The position numbers and the translations under genes are program-made. From Tubulanus polymorphus (taxonomy: Eukaryota > Nemertea > Palaeonemertea > Tubulaniformes > Tubulanidae), in contig NC_134029.1 of NCBI RefSeq assembly GCF_964204645.1, positions 19,176,450 to 19,240,449 on the forward strand: a DNA stretch of 64,000 nucleotides, in the 5' to 3' direction. The notes below the pieces were generated by a model. The model was not told the DNA's origin. It was given only the letters and a program-made list of their open reading frames with translations, and ran no database searches. This document shows, piece by piece, positions 33,776 to 48,100 of the stretch (its first letter is position 1; every line of letters begins with the position of its first letter).

Positions 33776-36700
33776 ATGTCAAACATCAGTACTCTGGCTG
33801 AAGTGAAAAATTTGACAAGTCCGCATATCATCAGTGGTGCAATTTCGAAATGGCCGGCAAGTGAGTGGACTCCTGAATTGATCGCAGCAAAACTGAATGG
33901 AAAGAAAATTCAATTTCGAATTGGAAAAAGGTCTCACAGCCAAGGTATTGCCTTATTTCACTGGTCCATGTGGTCCTACCGCAGTTGATCATATATTGAG
34001 GGATAAAAAGTTAAAAAGTTGACTTAGGCCTAACCCTTGACTATAATTATATATTGATAGTAATGGCATTAATTTAAGCTGTGCCTGCGTGGGCGACGAG
34101 CATGGCAGGGTTTCGTACTGTGGTGAGTCTCAATGCAATGCCATCAGGTTTGAATCCCTGCCAGGGGAGGATACGTTGACCATTGCATCACAGTGAAAAG
34201 GGCGCTATTGAAATTGAATTACTCCTACTATTATCTTTTCTAAATTCAGATGTTCAGTGGGAAGCAAACTGTCATTACGTAATGGCTAGAATGAATGATT
34301 TCATCGAATGGGATGATGATGATAGGATCTTGAGCGAAACGAACCCATTATCACCTTATGGCAAGGCTGAATATTGGGCATACGCTGATTACAAGTACTT
34401 CACTGAACTTTTCGACGAATTGCCTGAAATACAAAAGGTATTGGTTTAATGTAACAAGTAAATACTGAAACCCTAACTTCGGTTTTATACTGCAATATCT
34501 TACAACACCTTGATTCTCCTCCAAATCTGTGAAATTAGGCTTAAAAATGATACCTTGTTTCTCCTAATCAGCCAGGTCATTTTGTAAACTGCAATGAAAT
34601 TTTTTATCAGTTCATTTCTATAGCTGTCACATCTGTAATGGTTAGCTTGATCATGATCTTTTTTAAACAGTAATGTACAGGGTAGATAGGCCACTGACGG
34701 TAAACTATTGAGCTCGGCAAAATAAGAAACAAGGTATCAATTTTTTCTGGCTTTACTCGGCAACATAGGTTCCTGGTCTAATCATCCAATTACACATGAA
34801 CTAGAATAACTAGAACAATTGATTGCAATGATAAACCTCTCTGAATTTTGAAATGTTCTCCTTGAATACTCGCTCAAAAAGTCCTCAAATTCTGGCTTGA
34901 AGTGATCATACAAAACCCTGTTTATGATTGCAAATAATATGGATCCAAACGTTGAGCTACCAGTAGGTCACTGGTAGTGTGTACCACCATCGAGCTGTCG
35001 TCAGTTTTTTTTTTAGCATAGTTCTATGTGTTAATTTAGGATGTTAACTGGGAAACGTTTGGTTTTGAAGGACGAGATGGCAAATCGAGCACATTTTGGC
35101 TCGGCAGTCGAGGAGCTTATACGCCTTGTCATCAAGACACGTACGGCTGTAACTTCGTAGCTCAAATCTATGGAAGGTACTGACACCATTTTCTCTGTTT
35201 TACTGCAATCGTCAGAGTTGAGTTAACGTAGTGAGTAGTCCCAAATACTAGGGGCTTACACTATGTACGTAGAAATATGTAGACACCATATCAAAAGTAT
35301 GGTGCCATCCTTCTTACAGAGGACCCTGCTTAACTCGGATTACGGTGGCACGAATAAATCTTGTTCCGTCAATGAAGAAATTCCAATTAAGCTTTCACAT
35401 TTTACATTCGCTTTATTTGGATAAGGTCAAAATCATGATTAAAAACTAATATCTACTATAAATGTTAAAAACTTGTTGCCCGAAGAACCCACAGAGCTAA
35501 TAAATAGCCACTTAGTAACTTGTTCAACTCTTGACTAAGATTTTAACGAAGATGTGTCGAACAGTGGCCAGACTTTGTTGGGACATTCCCAATTTGATTT
35601 TCCCACCGAATTGGCGCTACATTACAAAAGTGTGTTAGCCTTCGCCAGCAAGGTGTCAAGGTGTCGGCGTATGGAAAATCACTGTGAATAAAATCTTGGT
35701 TTCGTTACTCAAATTGTTCTTGATAAATAACAATTCAATTAACTTTTTTTCGACATCAATATCGTTTTCTTCTTCAGGAAGCGATGGATTCTTTTTCCGC
35801 CGGAGCAAACCTGCTTTATGTATCCGACGCGGTTGCCTTTTGAAGAATCGAGTATTTTCAGTCGAGTTAATGTCAAACAGCCTCATAAAAAGTTTCGAAA
35901 TTTTAGGGTAAGAGATATCATTTTACGCGAAACGATAAGTCCAAAAATATATTTTGATAATCCTTAACTTCATTTGCCTATTTGATGTGTGCATGTATTT
36001 TCAAGCTGGATTGTCATTGGCATCTGACTATTTGTAGAAAACGACTCCTAGCGTTGTGACGTTGGAACCCGGGCAAGTGTTATTTGTACCTCGACATTGG
36101 TGGCATCATGTTGAATCACTGGAAACGTCCATCAGCGTAAACAGCTGGATTGAATTGGTATGATATTCACTAGATAGTTATCGTTCAATTAGTTAGGTTA
36201 GCGATAATCAAAATTATAATTGACCAGTACTTCACAAGCGGTTAAAGTAGCGCTTATTATGAATAATTGTGCGATAGATAATGCTTTACATAATAATCAT
36301 TCCCCACTTTATCCAGATCATTTGGTATCAAGTTCATGATTAGAGTATCTATTTCATTTTGCCTCTGAATTCTTTGCCAAATATCGATGCAAGTACAGTT
36401 AACTCCTGATATACCGCCCACATCGGTGCAGAAAAATTTTGGCAGTATTGAGATTATGGCAGTATATCGGGGGTGTTTTACTATGTATTTGTATAGAGAT
36501 GTGCATTGAGAAAACCTGGCGGTAGGCGGGGTGGTGGTATATGGGAGGGCAGTATATCGGGGGGTTGACTGTAGATGTATTTGTTAAATATGCCCCTTCC
36601 GTTTTATATCCAGCCTGAAGATGATGAAAGCAGGCTCCACGAGGCTTTGTCCAGGCTAATCATCACATCTTTGATGGAAACTGACAGTACAATAGAGCTG

Positions 36701-37671
36701 GATGATTGGTTGAATCCAACTGAGGTAGGTCGATCAGAGATAATTTGGTAATTCAGCCCAACTCTAGAGGTTTTCCTTACCGTAAACTCGGATTTCACCG
36801 GATTGTGATTTATTAAAGAGTCATCGTAGAGGACAAAAGAATTCCGACACCTTTCCTAACTGTTTGAAAATTAGAAGTATTAAAATTCCTAGTATAACCT
36901 TAAGCATTCCTAGTATAACAGGGTAGAAAAAATTAATACCGGGCAAGACCTCACAGAAATGGTTGTATTTAAAGGATCGTTGTATGAAAGCGTTAACCGT
37001 GAGGTTGGAAACAAAGTATTTTGAAATATCAGTTCCAGTTAGAATATACAAAACTAAAAGAATGATACACATTGCAGACCATATCAATCTGCATTTTCTT
37101 GAGACGTCTATAGTTTAATGACATGGCATATGATGATAATGATGTAGGCCTATATGATTCGCAAACAACATAACAGTTGTTTGTCTCGCTCAGAAACGCC
37201 TTAAATTCCAGACTACAGACTTAGTAAGTAATTTGAATGGATGTTTAGAAATTTATAGTACACATATTTTCTATTCATCCACAGGATGTCCAGCCATATA
37301 AAGTCAACTTACGATACGTGAACAGTGCGGCATGTGCTTACAGAAACTCTAGAGTTCATCAAACCCCGGCGAATAACAATTGCGGTCGTTTGAAAAAACA
37401 GAAAACCTCAGACTCGCCGCATTCATCGCCGACTAACTGGACTGTGAATACTGCGAAATCCATGCCGTTTGAGCAATACTTGCAAACATTTGTCGAAATG
37501 GATAGTTTAGCGCATGTTGAATCGGATTTGGCAAATACTGATGCCGATGACGCTGACTCTCGGACCGTGTCGACAGCTGCTATTGTGCGAGCGCTCACCA
37601 ATCCTCGAATTATAAGACAGATTTCAGATTTGATTATAAATGAATTTGAAAGTCCCGTATTAGTTGAATAA
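33776..37671 (+). CDS. HSPBAP1: HSPB1-associated protein 1-like JmjC protein, 413 residues, seven exons
   Basis: Exons 33776-33944, 34250-34437, 35040-35176, 35778-35907, 36038-36157, 36614-36724 and 37285-37671 join in phases 1, 0, 2, 0, 0 and 0. The protein starts MSNISTLAEVKN and shows GKKIQFRIGKR, KAEYWAYADYKYF and WLGSRGAYTPCHQDTYGCN. His150 and Asp152 there form the Fe(II) HxD pair; His231 in PRHWWHHVES is the distal iron ligand. VSINSWIELEEDH-like and DDWLNPTE motifs follow. This is the cupin/JmjC fold of HSPBAP1 (PASS1), a FIH-like 2-oxoglutarate oxygenase that binds HSPB1 in vertebrates. The metal triad is intact, so an active enzyme is plausible. The C-terminal LTNPRIIRQISDLIINEF matches the family's end; the variable middle is shorter than in human (488 residues). 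The upstream sequence CATTTTATTTCCAG suggests an intron before the start exon. Confidence 0.93.
34085..34195 (+). repeat. tRNA-derived SINE-like fragment
   Basis: TGCCTGCGTGGGCGACGAGC resembles a degenerate A box, and GGTTTGAATCCCTGCC at 34149-34164 a B box. No proper tRNA fold; it is inside HSPBAP1 intron 1. Confidence 0.4.
34538..34745 (-). mobile_element. MITE with TTGATACCTTGTTTCT ends, copy 1
   Basis: ATGATACCTTGTTTCTCCTA on the left and GAAACAAGGTATCAATT on the right are inverted repeats. The interior (TCTACCCTGTAC, AATGAACTGAT) matches 39968-40160 in the opposite orientation. Located in HSPBAP1 intron 2. Confidence 0.65.
36396..36574. mobile_element. Palindromic MITE with GTATATC(G)GGGG inner repeats
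   Basis: TACAGTTAACTCCTGATATACCGCCC at the left is mirrored by GGGCAGTATATCGGGGGGTTGACTGTA at the right, flanked by TA-like ends. A further GGCAGTATATCGGGGG copy is inside. It lies in HSPBAP1 intron 5. Confidence 0.6.
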
Positions 37672-38990
37672 TACACTTATTCTATTTTGTAAAAGTGCTT
37701 TTCAGCCAACTTGGGGACTAGCCTAGCGGGCTGTTGCATTCATTTTTCATCCTTCGCCTGTCCGTACCCTAGAAGCATCTCCAGCCCAGTGGCCCAATCA
37801 GAATCAAGATGGCTGATTGACGGCCATTAATATTTGCCAAAATCGGGGGAGGGGAGGGGTAAGAGCAATTGTGTAGTGTAATGCTCAATGTATATGAAAA
37901 AAAAATGGCCGATTTTGGGTACAGGGGGGTTGAAAAAGTGTACGTAATAAATGATCCCTTTATCAGCTGTTTATGCGTTATTGCAATTCCAAGAACTAAT
38001 TTTTATAGTCTATTTGGACCAGACCAATTTGAACCGAACCAGGTCCGTTCTAAATTTTGGAATGGACTAAATATGTGTATTTGGACAGAAACTGGTTTCA
38101 GGTCCGTTCTTAATCATGACGTATCTCTACGGTATGAATTCAATTGAAATAAACCGGTCACTAAATCCTCATCAGGCCGATCAATATAGTTTTCTGATTT
38201 AATATCATTTTCACATACCGTAAACTGTTAAGGCCTATGCTCGGACAAAAAACACTGGTTCCACTTGATTTGAGTTTTGGGCAGCAAACCATGCGAAGAC
38301 AAGGTAGACAATCGGGGATGGATCTAGCTTTTCAGAAAAGGGGGTGCACGCACAACTTACTCGGGTCACTACTTACATATGGGTTGGGGTCTGGGTATGC
38401 TCCTAAAGAAAATTTTGAAAAATTAGATCGATTCTGAGCACTTTCCTGGTTGAAATTAGTAATGAAATATGTTCGCAATTTCACCATTTTCTGAACAACA
38501 AGTCTTGGGTAGAAAATTCCAAGGTCAACCTGCCGAAAATAGGGGTGCATACGCCCCCTGCGCATCCCCTGGATCGACCACTGACAATTCCAAGTAGCAC
38601 ACAACATCCTTCGTAAAGAATCAAGAAAAATCCACTACCGCTATTCAATTTTCTCTTGCATTTTATTTTATCATAATTTCATCTCTATACACAATGTTTT
38701 GGCATCGATGTCTCGGGGGTCTTTAAACATATCGAAAGACAATTTACAACATCTCATTTACTATTTACATTCATCATAAAATATAAAAGTTTAAATATAT
38801 CGATATATATATATATATATAATAATAAAACAATATACTATGTACATACACATGTATTTATTTCGGTAAACAACAGTATTAGGCAAAATACTAGCAGTAA
38901 GTAGATTGATTTTCACCTTAAAAACTTAAGAATTAACATCGTCACGATCGACAGTAATACAGCAGCACCTATCAATTAACATGTACAATA

Positions 38991-39133
38991 GAACCCGCTT
39001 ATTCGGATCATTTGGGACGAAAAAAATTCCAGATTAAAAATTTTCTTGTATATTCATGAACAAATGGACTGAAAATAATCTGGATCACACCGAAATCCAG
39101 ATTAAGCCGATCCGGATTCAGCGGTTTGACTGT
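38991..39133. mobile_element. Pogo-like MITE
   Basis: CAATAGAACCCGCTTATTCG and CGGATTCAGCGGTTTGACTG are inverted repeats. AGATTAAAAA/TCCAGATTAAGCC motifs lie inside. Confidence 0.6.
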
Positions 39134-39967
39134 CACTGTACAATGTATAAACAAATTGTATATCAACATTATACAATGAAACTGATTGCAATTTTACACA
39201 CAATATTATACTGTAAATATATATACTAAATTATCAGAGCTATTGATTGTTTGTGGAGTACTGATATCTCGGATCACACCTCATACACTATTTTAGAGCT
39301 CGTGAAGAAAAAATTGCTTATTTCTCGCGTCATTTGTCAATTACTGGATGAATTGGAAAGGAATTATCATAGTCGGATAGAAACTACGGAAATACAACTG
39401 ACTCGGCTTCTGTAAGCACAAGCGGTACAAATTTGATTCCAGTTTGAAGTTTAACTGTGATTCAAAAAGAACAAATTTAAACTCGGAACTTATTCTAACT
39501 AATAATTTCGAAAATTTTTCGAAGGTCATTCAATAAGGTAACTGTTACCATGGTATTTCAACACTGGTTGATATGCGATGACATTCAAAAGCGACGCGCC
39601 GATCGAAAATTGGAATTTCAATAAATCGAGCTTCAGATTTTCGTAACCGATGAGCATTGAATTGCTATTGAGTAATATTGCATTAATAAATACATTCTAT
39701 TACACATTAATCACGATTGCCTATTTCATCAGGTTTATTCATCATAATAAACGATATAAATAACATACTATTATCATATAAGTATCTTGTGCAAGTACTG
39801 AGCGAGATATGTAAAAAGATACACGGTATCATAAGCCCTGGGGTCGTTCATCGAGTATGTACATGCATGCTTGCTGTACGCATGTTGGTAATGTTAATAT
39901 TGGCAAAAATTGTTCGTAAGTTGTGCATACGTGTGTACCTTATGATCGACCCCTTATGTATTACGTA

Positions 39968-40160
39968 AGGCTAAAAAAATTGATACCTCATTTCTCATTT
40001 TTGCTGAGCTTAAAAGCCTATCTACCCTGTACGTTTTAAAATTATGATCAGGCTAACGACAACAGACCCGGCCGTTATAGAAATGAACTGATTACAAATT
40101 TCAATACGGTTTACAAAATGATGCCGCCGATTAGGAGAAACAAGGTATCATTTCATTTTT
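39968..40160 (+). mobile_element. MITE with TTGATACCT ends, copy 2
   Basis: AAATTGATACCTCATTTCTC and GAGAAACAAGGTATCATTTC bound a segment with the same interior as 34538-34745 reversed (TATCTACCCTGTAC, AATGAACTGATTAC). Confidence 0.65.
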
Positions 40161-42190
40161 GCGTAATTACCTGATTTATTCATCAAAACTGAGATTGCTT
40201 ACCCTCGCATTAACAAACCCTCAAATATCGATGCGCAAATATGGAAGTAAGTAAAAATTACATTTCAGAGGCCCGTCTGCATATGCCCAACATTTAGAAA
40301 AATATAACATACCGGTACACGGTATATCAAATGTTTTGATTTAAAGTTACTGCTGCATTCTGGCCGGTATTCGTGGCAAGTTTTGATTTAGATACTTTTC
40401 AGTTCCTTTCATATTGGCGAGATCTTTGATATTTCATAATTGCCGACATAAATTTCACTGATGTTAACTTTGCTGAATAAGACTGAATATACTGTAGGTT
40501 CGTTTTTTTTAACCATCAGGATCCAGTTCTGCAGTTGTGAGTGGGAGTTAACTCTGAGTTAAATAAGTTCATTTTCAATGCGTAACACTATGAGAGAGTG
40601 AAGATTTGATCTTAACTCTCAAACTGCGTAACTGGGTCCAGTGAGTTAAACGAACATCGCGCCTCCAGATCGGATTATGCATTTTCTCATACCCTGTATA
40701 ATTTCCTGAATGATTCGACAGATCTATTACTCTGGATGGATTGGACTTGTATTGGCGTAAAAATTGAGCTCATACAAAATATATCTACATTCGGTAGGCG
40801 AAACGACTTTTCAAAATGACAAAAAAAAACAGTTAGTTCATTTCGTGTTTAGTAGCAAAAGGATGATAAAACCGCATACATGTAAAAATATGTTGACGTA
40901 CAAATCACAAAAAACACCGCATTTCCGGTTTTCGTTTCTAGACTGATAGTATAATAGGCCTACAACAGAACCCGTTCAATTCGGATCGTCTTGGAAAAAC
41001 AAAATTCAACCAGTTTCTGAGAGATCTAGATTAAACGTAATATTTTACATACATTTCCAACTTTCGCCAAGGTGCTGGGCCGGCTGGTTGCACCAGGTAA
41101 AGGGCTTATTGCATGTGCTATGCTATTGCATTCTGATGGTGGTCGGAATTTAGAAATAATGTATTTCTAGATATTTTCATCGACGAACATCACGAATGAG
41201 GCCCAATAAAAAGTAAATGGTTTTGCTTCATTCAAATCGCCTAAATTTTTTGACATGGACAATTCAACCATGAACGCAGCGAAAGGGTTAAATAATATCC
41301 AGATTTGATCAAAATCTGGATTAAACTGATCCGAATTAGGCGGGTTAGATTGTAGTAGATTTTTGATGATATTGTTCTAGTAACATCGATAACACTTATG
41401 TATAACGTTCATTCAAAAAAAAAAGATATGGGCGCCAAGTCTACATTGTCAACTTGAAAATTTCACTGCTACAGCAGTAAACTTTCATTTCTCGATACAA
41501 AAATGAAGCACCATCAAATTTATTCACGTTTTAAAAATCAAAGAATAGCAGAATCCAAATTTTTGCTCAAAAACATATTCGAATATCCCAATGTTGTAAC
41601 ACAGTAGAATCAAGCGTAAACATTCAACTTTTTTAAAACGGGATATTCTACACAAAAGGCTGCATAGTCTTTCGATATGTAAATGAGATGAATTCTATGG
41701 TATCAGGACGATTGTCACCCCCCGGACAATTGAAATTAGGACCGCTTACTACTCTAGGACTGATTTGAAGTATGATTTTAAGACATTTGCATTACTCTGA
41801 ACTGTTTAACTAATTGCAATAAATTCGTAAAAATTAACTAGGATTTTTTATAATTTCCGGTATACTATATGTTTCATGTATCTATAAAAAAATACAAACA
41901 AATTTCTAAGTAAAGTTGTCATTGGAGAAAATTTAGAAAATGAAGCTGACTTTCTTGAAAAGTTGTTGCCTGGGGGGGAAATTGTCATAGAATCGTATTG
42001 TAGAGAATTAAAAGGATATCAAAAAGCGATAACCATTTGCATGATGTTTGTTAAAACATTGAGCGTGATTCAGTTGAATGAATGAATGAAATTATCATCT
42101 GCTATTCGAAAATTAAGACATAACTAGAAAACCATTAACGATAAACCTGTCCATAATAAAAAAATGTATGAGAAATCGTCCGATTAAAAT

Positions 42191-45100
42191 CTAGATGTGG
42201 AGTTCTTGTTCGGAGCCCGAAGTGGACATCCTTGGCGCTGGATACGCGTTGATGACCCGCCGTCCGCGAGGCGTCGTCTGTCCCGATCCTCCTAAACTGC
42301 TAGCGTGCGATATACTTCCCTGCGAGCCATTCAACGGCGACACCAACGGACTGCCGGTTGCCAGGGGTGACAACGAAGGAGTGAACGACGGCGTGTAAGC
42401 CGACGATTGGTAAACGTCGTTCGTGATCGGCGATCGCGGAAGCACATGGGATGGGTTTATGACTACCGTTCGCGGCGGAGCCGCGCTGCCGCTCTGCACG
42501 GAACTTGGGCTGTAACTGGGACTGTTTTGTTGACTAGATGAGGACGACAGCTTCGCCAGGGGAGGAGCGTTTGTTATGATCGGTGGCGGCAAGTTCTTCA
42601 TTTTCGCCGGATTGAAACTTGTCGGATACGGCCGTTGCGGCACGATTTGCGTCGGCAGTTTTTTCGGCTGGATGCTCTCGTCTTTGAGCCGCGCGATCTC
42701 GGTGAACACGTGCGCCAACGGTTGATACTGCGGACCCCAGTCGAGTAGATAATCCCAATTGTACGAACCGCTGAATTCCTCTTCGCTATTGATCACGCTC
42801 GACAATGAACCGGCGTTCGACGGCTCGACCTCGTCGAAACCGAGCTCCTGCGAACTGCTGATATTCGAGAGATCCTCGTCCGGCTCGCATTCGGCCAGTT
42901 TACCGTAGATGATATTACCGAGGTCTAGTCCGTCGCCTTCGCCGCCGCCTTCTTCTGAAAACTGATGAATGCTCTCGACCGACGTTGTCGCCGGTTTAGT
43001 CGTCGGTTCGGCGCCGATCTTCGAAACGTCGATGCCTAAACGCGCGAGGTATTCCTGATGATTTTGGACGGAGTGTTCGGACACGTTGTCCTCGTCTTGT
43101 TGAATGCCCGAATCGGGCATCGACTTGCGCGCGAGGCTGTTCGTCTGATTCAACGGCGACGAATTTATGTGGCAAATTTCTTCGTCGTCGTCATTCTCTT
43201 CCGCCGAGCCGCGGCCGCTCGACGCCGAATGCGACTGATCGGACAGCTCCGACGTCGTCATGTTCGGCGTGCTGCTGTATCCGTGCAGTTCGTTGTACGA
43301 CGGCGGTACTAGTTCCGAGCGTTCGGCGCGCGCTTTTATCACCGGCGTCATGTGGCGCACGCCCTGAATCGGCATCGGATCAAACGCGCCGTTGTGATTG
43401 CCGTACTGGATGCTCGCTGTGTCCGACGGCTCATTGCGTTTGGTCGCGCGTTGCCGACACAAGCACAACAAGACGACGACGACGATGACGATGATCGTCA
43501 ATATCGGAAAAACGATTACGAGAACGAACGCCGTTCCCGACAGCATACCGGTCTGCTCGCGCGGGCCCGAGATACCGCAACCTTGACACGTTCGATTTAT
43601 GTCGACCTTCACCATGACGACGTCGTTCAGGGAACCGTCTTTACCGGAGCTGGCTTCGATCAGCAACGACACCGTATCTTGGGGAATCGCGCGACGATGC
43701 CTGTGCTGCGCGTTCGCTCGCTCGTATCGCGGCGCCATCCGCTTTTTGCGCTTGGATTTCGCGTTTTCGCTGAGCGGCTTCGCGACGTACACCGATCCGG
43801 TCGTGCCGTTGATCGCGAAATATTCCTGCGGATCGCGGAACGAGTAGACAATGCGACCGTCTTCGCCACCGTCGGCGTCGGTCGCGCGGACCGTTCCGAC
43901 GACGTCGCCGACCTTCGAGTCGCCGCGTACCGAAAACTGATAACCCTGTTTAAGGAAACTCGGCTTGTACTCGTCGACGCTCCCGATGTTCACCTCGACG
44001 TTAATCGGAACGGTATTTCCTCCGTTGTCGACGGCTTTGACCTTGAAATAGAACTGATTACCGGACGGATCTTCGTAGTCGAACACCTTCTTCGTCGCGA
44101 CGGCGCCGGTCGACGGGTTAATATCGAATAAACCGGGCTGCGCGCTTTCGAGTTCGTACGTCAATTGGCCGTACACGCCGGCGTCCTGATCATTGGCGTG
44201 CGCAGTGAACACGTGTGTGCCGGCCGGTTTATTCTCGTCGACTTTCTCGATGTACATCAACACCGGGAAGAATGGCTTGTGATCGTTGACATCAGCAACG
44301 TCAATCACGACCGTGCAGTACGATGACAACCTCCGCTCGATCGGACACGTTACGCAATCGGTCGCCTGCACGACCAGGCGATGTTGCTTATTGATTTCGT
44401 GGTCGACACTCTTCGCCAGCGTCACGCGCCCGGTTTGCGTGTCGATCGCAAAATTGCCCGCCACGTCGCCGGAAAGTATTGCGTACGCGATTTCGGAATT
44501 CTCGCCGACGTCGTAGTCGTGAGCCGATACTTTCACGATCGCCGTGCCTACCGTGACGCTTTCGTTTATTTTCGCCTTGTATTCCGTTTTGTTAAATTTT
44601 GGCGCCCAATCGTTGACGTCGTCGATGATTATTTTCACCGTGCTCGTGCCGGTTTGACTCGGAGTGCCGCGATCTTTCCCTTGTACCTCCATCACGTACA
44701 AGTTGACGCGCTCGCGATCTAATGATCCGACGATGACTATTTCACCCGTGTTGCTCACCATTTGAAACATTTCGTCTTGATTACCGCTGGTTATTGCGTA
44801 ATCCACTTTACTATTCACTCGCGATTTGTCGGCGTCGACTGCCGTTACTTGAATTACGTTCGTTCCCTTTTTTGCATTTTCTTTGACGTGAATCCTAAAA
44901 ATGGGATAATTCAATTTGATTATTAGTAATCATAATGCGATTATAGCTTCTTTCATGGAAAAAAATAGAAATGAAATTATAGAAATGCAAGAGACCCAAG
45001 GTGGCCGCAAGCTCTTCTTAGAGTCAGAAATTCGAATACTTACTCATATGTTGTTTTCGTGAAAATAGGTTTCTCATCGTTGCGATCAAATATTTTGATA

Positions 45101-48100
45101 TTGACGGCCGCAACTGCTGTCAGCGACGGAGCACCCCGATCCTTAACTATCACTACAAACTGATAGTTTGGTTGCTGCGGGTTGTAAACGACTGTTTTAT
45201 TCGTATATATTGTTCCTGAAAAAAAAAAAATATTTCAAATGTATCGGCTAGGTCCGAGCCACGAGACTGCTCACGTTCGTTAAACAGTGAAGTTTCAGTA
45301 GACATCGCGAAACTTATCAGGGTGGGGAGCTTCATTACCTGTATTCTTATCGATAGAAAACCCGTCGACCGGTATAACGCCCATGCTGTACGTCAGTTTC
45401 GAGTTCAACCCGGAATCGGCATCGCTAGCGTTCATATTCAACACGGCTACTCCGCTCGGAGTGTTCTCCGGCAAAGAAATCTGATAACGAATAATATTCA
45501 AGACACGTTTAGTATACATTGCATCAAAAAATATTCCGAAAGCGATTTCATATTCGGTAACCGCAAAGGAATAACGATACACATCGTTTCCACAGTAACA
45601 TGAAATGCAAATTCCAAGATCTTTCATTCGAGTGTTTTCAATTAGAGCCAAGTCCCAGACCCATCTGTTGTTTGTAAAGGACCCGCCTGTTTTTTCAAAC
45701 CAGCTTTTGTTTCAGGGACTGTGACATATTATGGGACCCTCCTGTTTTTCAAAGGGACCTGGCTCGTTAATTTCTTATTGAAAACACTGCATTCCAATAG
45801 AAAATGGGACCTTCATTAAAGTAAAAACACCATCACATTACAAGGATCTCAACATTTTAATGGTGACTGGTTGATAAAGGTAAATTTCAAGAAAAACTGC
45901 ATTAGAAAGTTACCCTCAGTCGAACTATCGACATCACGGAACTACACCACGTGATTCGTTAAATGAATTTCCCAAATATATTCTGGGGATGCAACAAAAA
46001 TCGATCAAATTCCGATTATTCCCAAAACCGCGAAAAATCATTTTAGAATTACCAAGTTTTCTCGAATTGCTCACAAAACCTACCGTGTACGAATTCCTCG
46101 CGAACGTCGGCGCGTTGTCGTTTTCGTCGATGACATTGACGACCAGGTCGGTCGTAACCGGATGCACCGTGTCGGTTGCTTGAATACGCAGCGTGTACTG
46201 GTGTCGTTTTTCGTAGTCGAGCGGTTTCGCTAGCGTCACTTTTCCGCTCAGTTTGTCGATGGTGAACGTGTTATCCGGATTTCCGCCGCTCGTGAAGTCG
46301 TAAGCCAACGGCGGGCTGAGATCGACGTCGTTCGCGGTCACGGTAGTAATCACCGTTCCTACCGGCGTACCTAGAAATCGAAACGTATCACCTGATTTGA
46401 AATATGTCATTACGCGATGAAAATAACAGGGTCCAGTTCCACAGTTCCGAATTAAGATTTAACTCTCAGTTAACTTGTCAAAATGAACAAACTTAAACTC
46501 AAAGTTAACTCTAACTCACAACTAAGTATTCACTAGTTAGAAACTAAGTATTCACTAGTTAGAAACTAAGTATTCACTAGTTAGAAACTTAGTATTCACT
46601 TGTAAGAATTGGTTAAAAAATATCGAATGCATTGGTATCCTCTTCATAAGTCAAACACGAATTGTGAAGACAATGAGATTCAGAAAAGTAGCCAGGAATC
46701 AGATATTCCCCGACTTCTACCCAATTAGTAAGGAAAGAGCCTAAATTCATTATTTTACCCAGCAGGAAATTCGAAAACCTGGATTCCTTTATTTTCCGTT
46801 AACCGGACGAACATATAGATACATCTTCCCTATGATATCACAGGTGTAATATTGAACATTGCGCAGAAGTCACAATTGAACGCCATCTAATGGCATGAGA
46901 TAAGTGCATGTGACATTGACAACTACTTCTATATGGTGAAGTAATAATTTAACCCTTGACTAATCAATACCCTATAGTGCTGGAGATAGTTTGAAAATTT
47001 CAAAAAGTTCCACCCTAGTGTGTTGAATAACGGGAATACCACTATAGTGCGTCTACACCGCGGCGCAGTGTATTGTTAGTGACTACTATTTCACTATGTT
47101 TGACAGGTGCTGCCATCTTTCAATAGAGATAACAATTAATTACTAATTACATCAATACAGTGCGGTGCGGTGCGGTGTACTGGCAAAATACATCACCAAT
47201 TCATACACCGCACTGCGGTGTAGATGCACTGAAAGGGTTAAAGATGAAACTTACGTTCGGATATATCGACCGGAGGAGGTCGCGGAAAGAACGGCCGATT
47301 ATCATTCGTGTCGATGACCATTATTCGTAGCGTACACGTCGACGTTCGCGGCGGATATCCCTGATCGACGGCTTCGATCAGCAAACGATACGAGTTGCGA
47401 ATTTCGCGGTCGAGAATCAAGTTCGTCGTGACGATTCCGCTGTATGGCGGATCGATGCGGAACGCTCGGTCTTCGTCGCCTTCGATGATCGTGTAGACGA
47501 TTTCGCCGTTCGAGCCTTTATCCGGATCCATCGCCGTCACCTGCGTGACGAACGTATTTCGCGTGGCGCCTTCCCACACCGACGATACGTAGTTGTCCTG
47601 CGTGAACTTCGGCGGATTGTCGTTCTTGTCGACGAGATTCACGGTCAACATCGCGTACGCGGAAACGCCGCTGCCTTCGGCCATGACGGTCAATTTGATC
47701 TGACTGTGGGCCTCGTAATCGAGCTGGGCAGCATTCGACACCGTTATCATACCTGTAAACAGTGAATTTGCAAAAATTAATTATCACAATAAGCATACAT
47801 GTTGGATTTCAGAAACATTGTTTCCGAAACCATGTTTCTTGTAAGCGCACACAACACAAGGAATGCTCAGAAGCATATTTTCCTGTTTCCTGTTTCTGTG
47901 TGCATTTGTACTTTGAAGACATAATCAATACCATGTGTAAGCTGATCATCTATCGACACTATTTCATTGTGAACGTAATAGGTTTCTATGGCCTTCTATC
48001 TCTCATACTGAGAAGATAATATAGCTAGGCTAAATGCAGTTATCAAAGTCTAGCAAGAATAAGGGATATGGATTAAATCATTTTTCATCAACCAAACTAA

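Larger units (their letters stand above)
37700..42180. other. Intergenic, 4.5 kb, repeats only
   Basis: No supported gene. It holds pogo-like MITE copies (38991-39133 and about 40969-41352), a second TTGATACCT element (39968-40160), a GGGTCCAGTT-ended element (40517-40640) and low-complexity TA (38806-38822). It also has an orphan GAAAGGGTTAA end at 41281. AATAAA sites on the minus strand at about 41518 could end the cadherin mRNA. Confidence 0.55.

Noticed and set aside
36821-37087. Hydrophobic 88-codon minus-strand frame
   Set aside because: It lies inside HSPBAP1 intron 6, has AT-rich composition and no recognisable family; hydrophobicity follows from T-rich codons.
43352-44131. 259-codon plus-strand frame
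   Set aside because: Antisense to the Dachsous-like terminal exon; composition is the mirror of cadherin repeats and a low-complexity Asp run.
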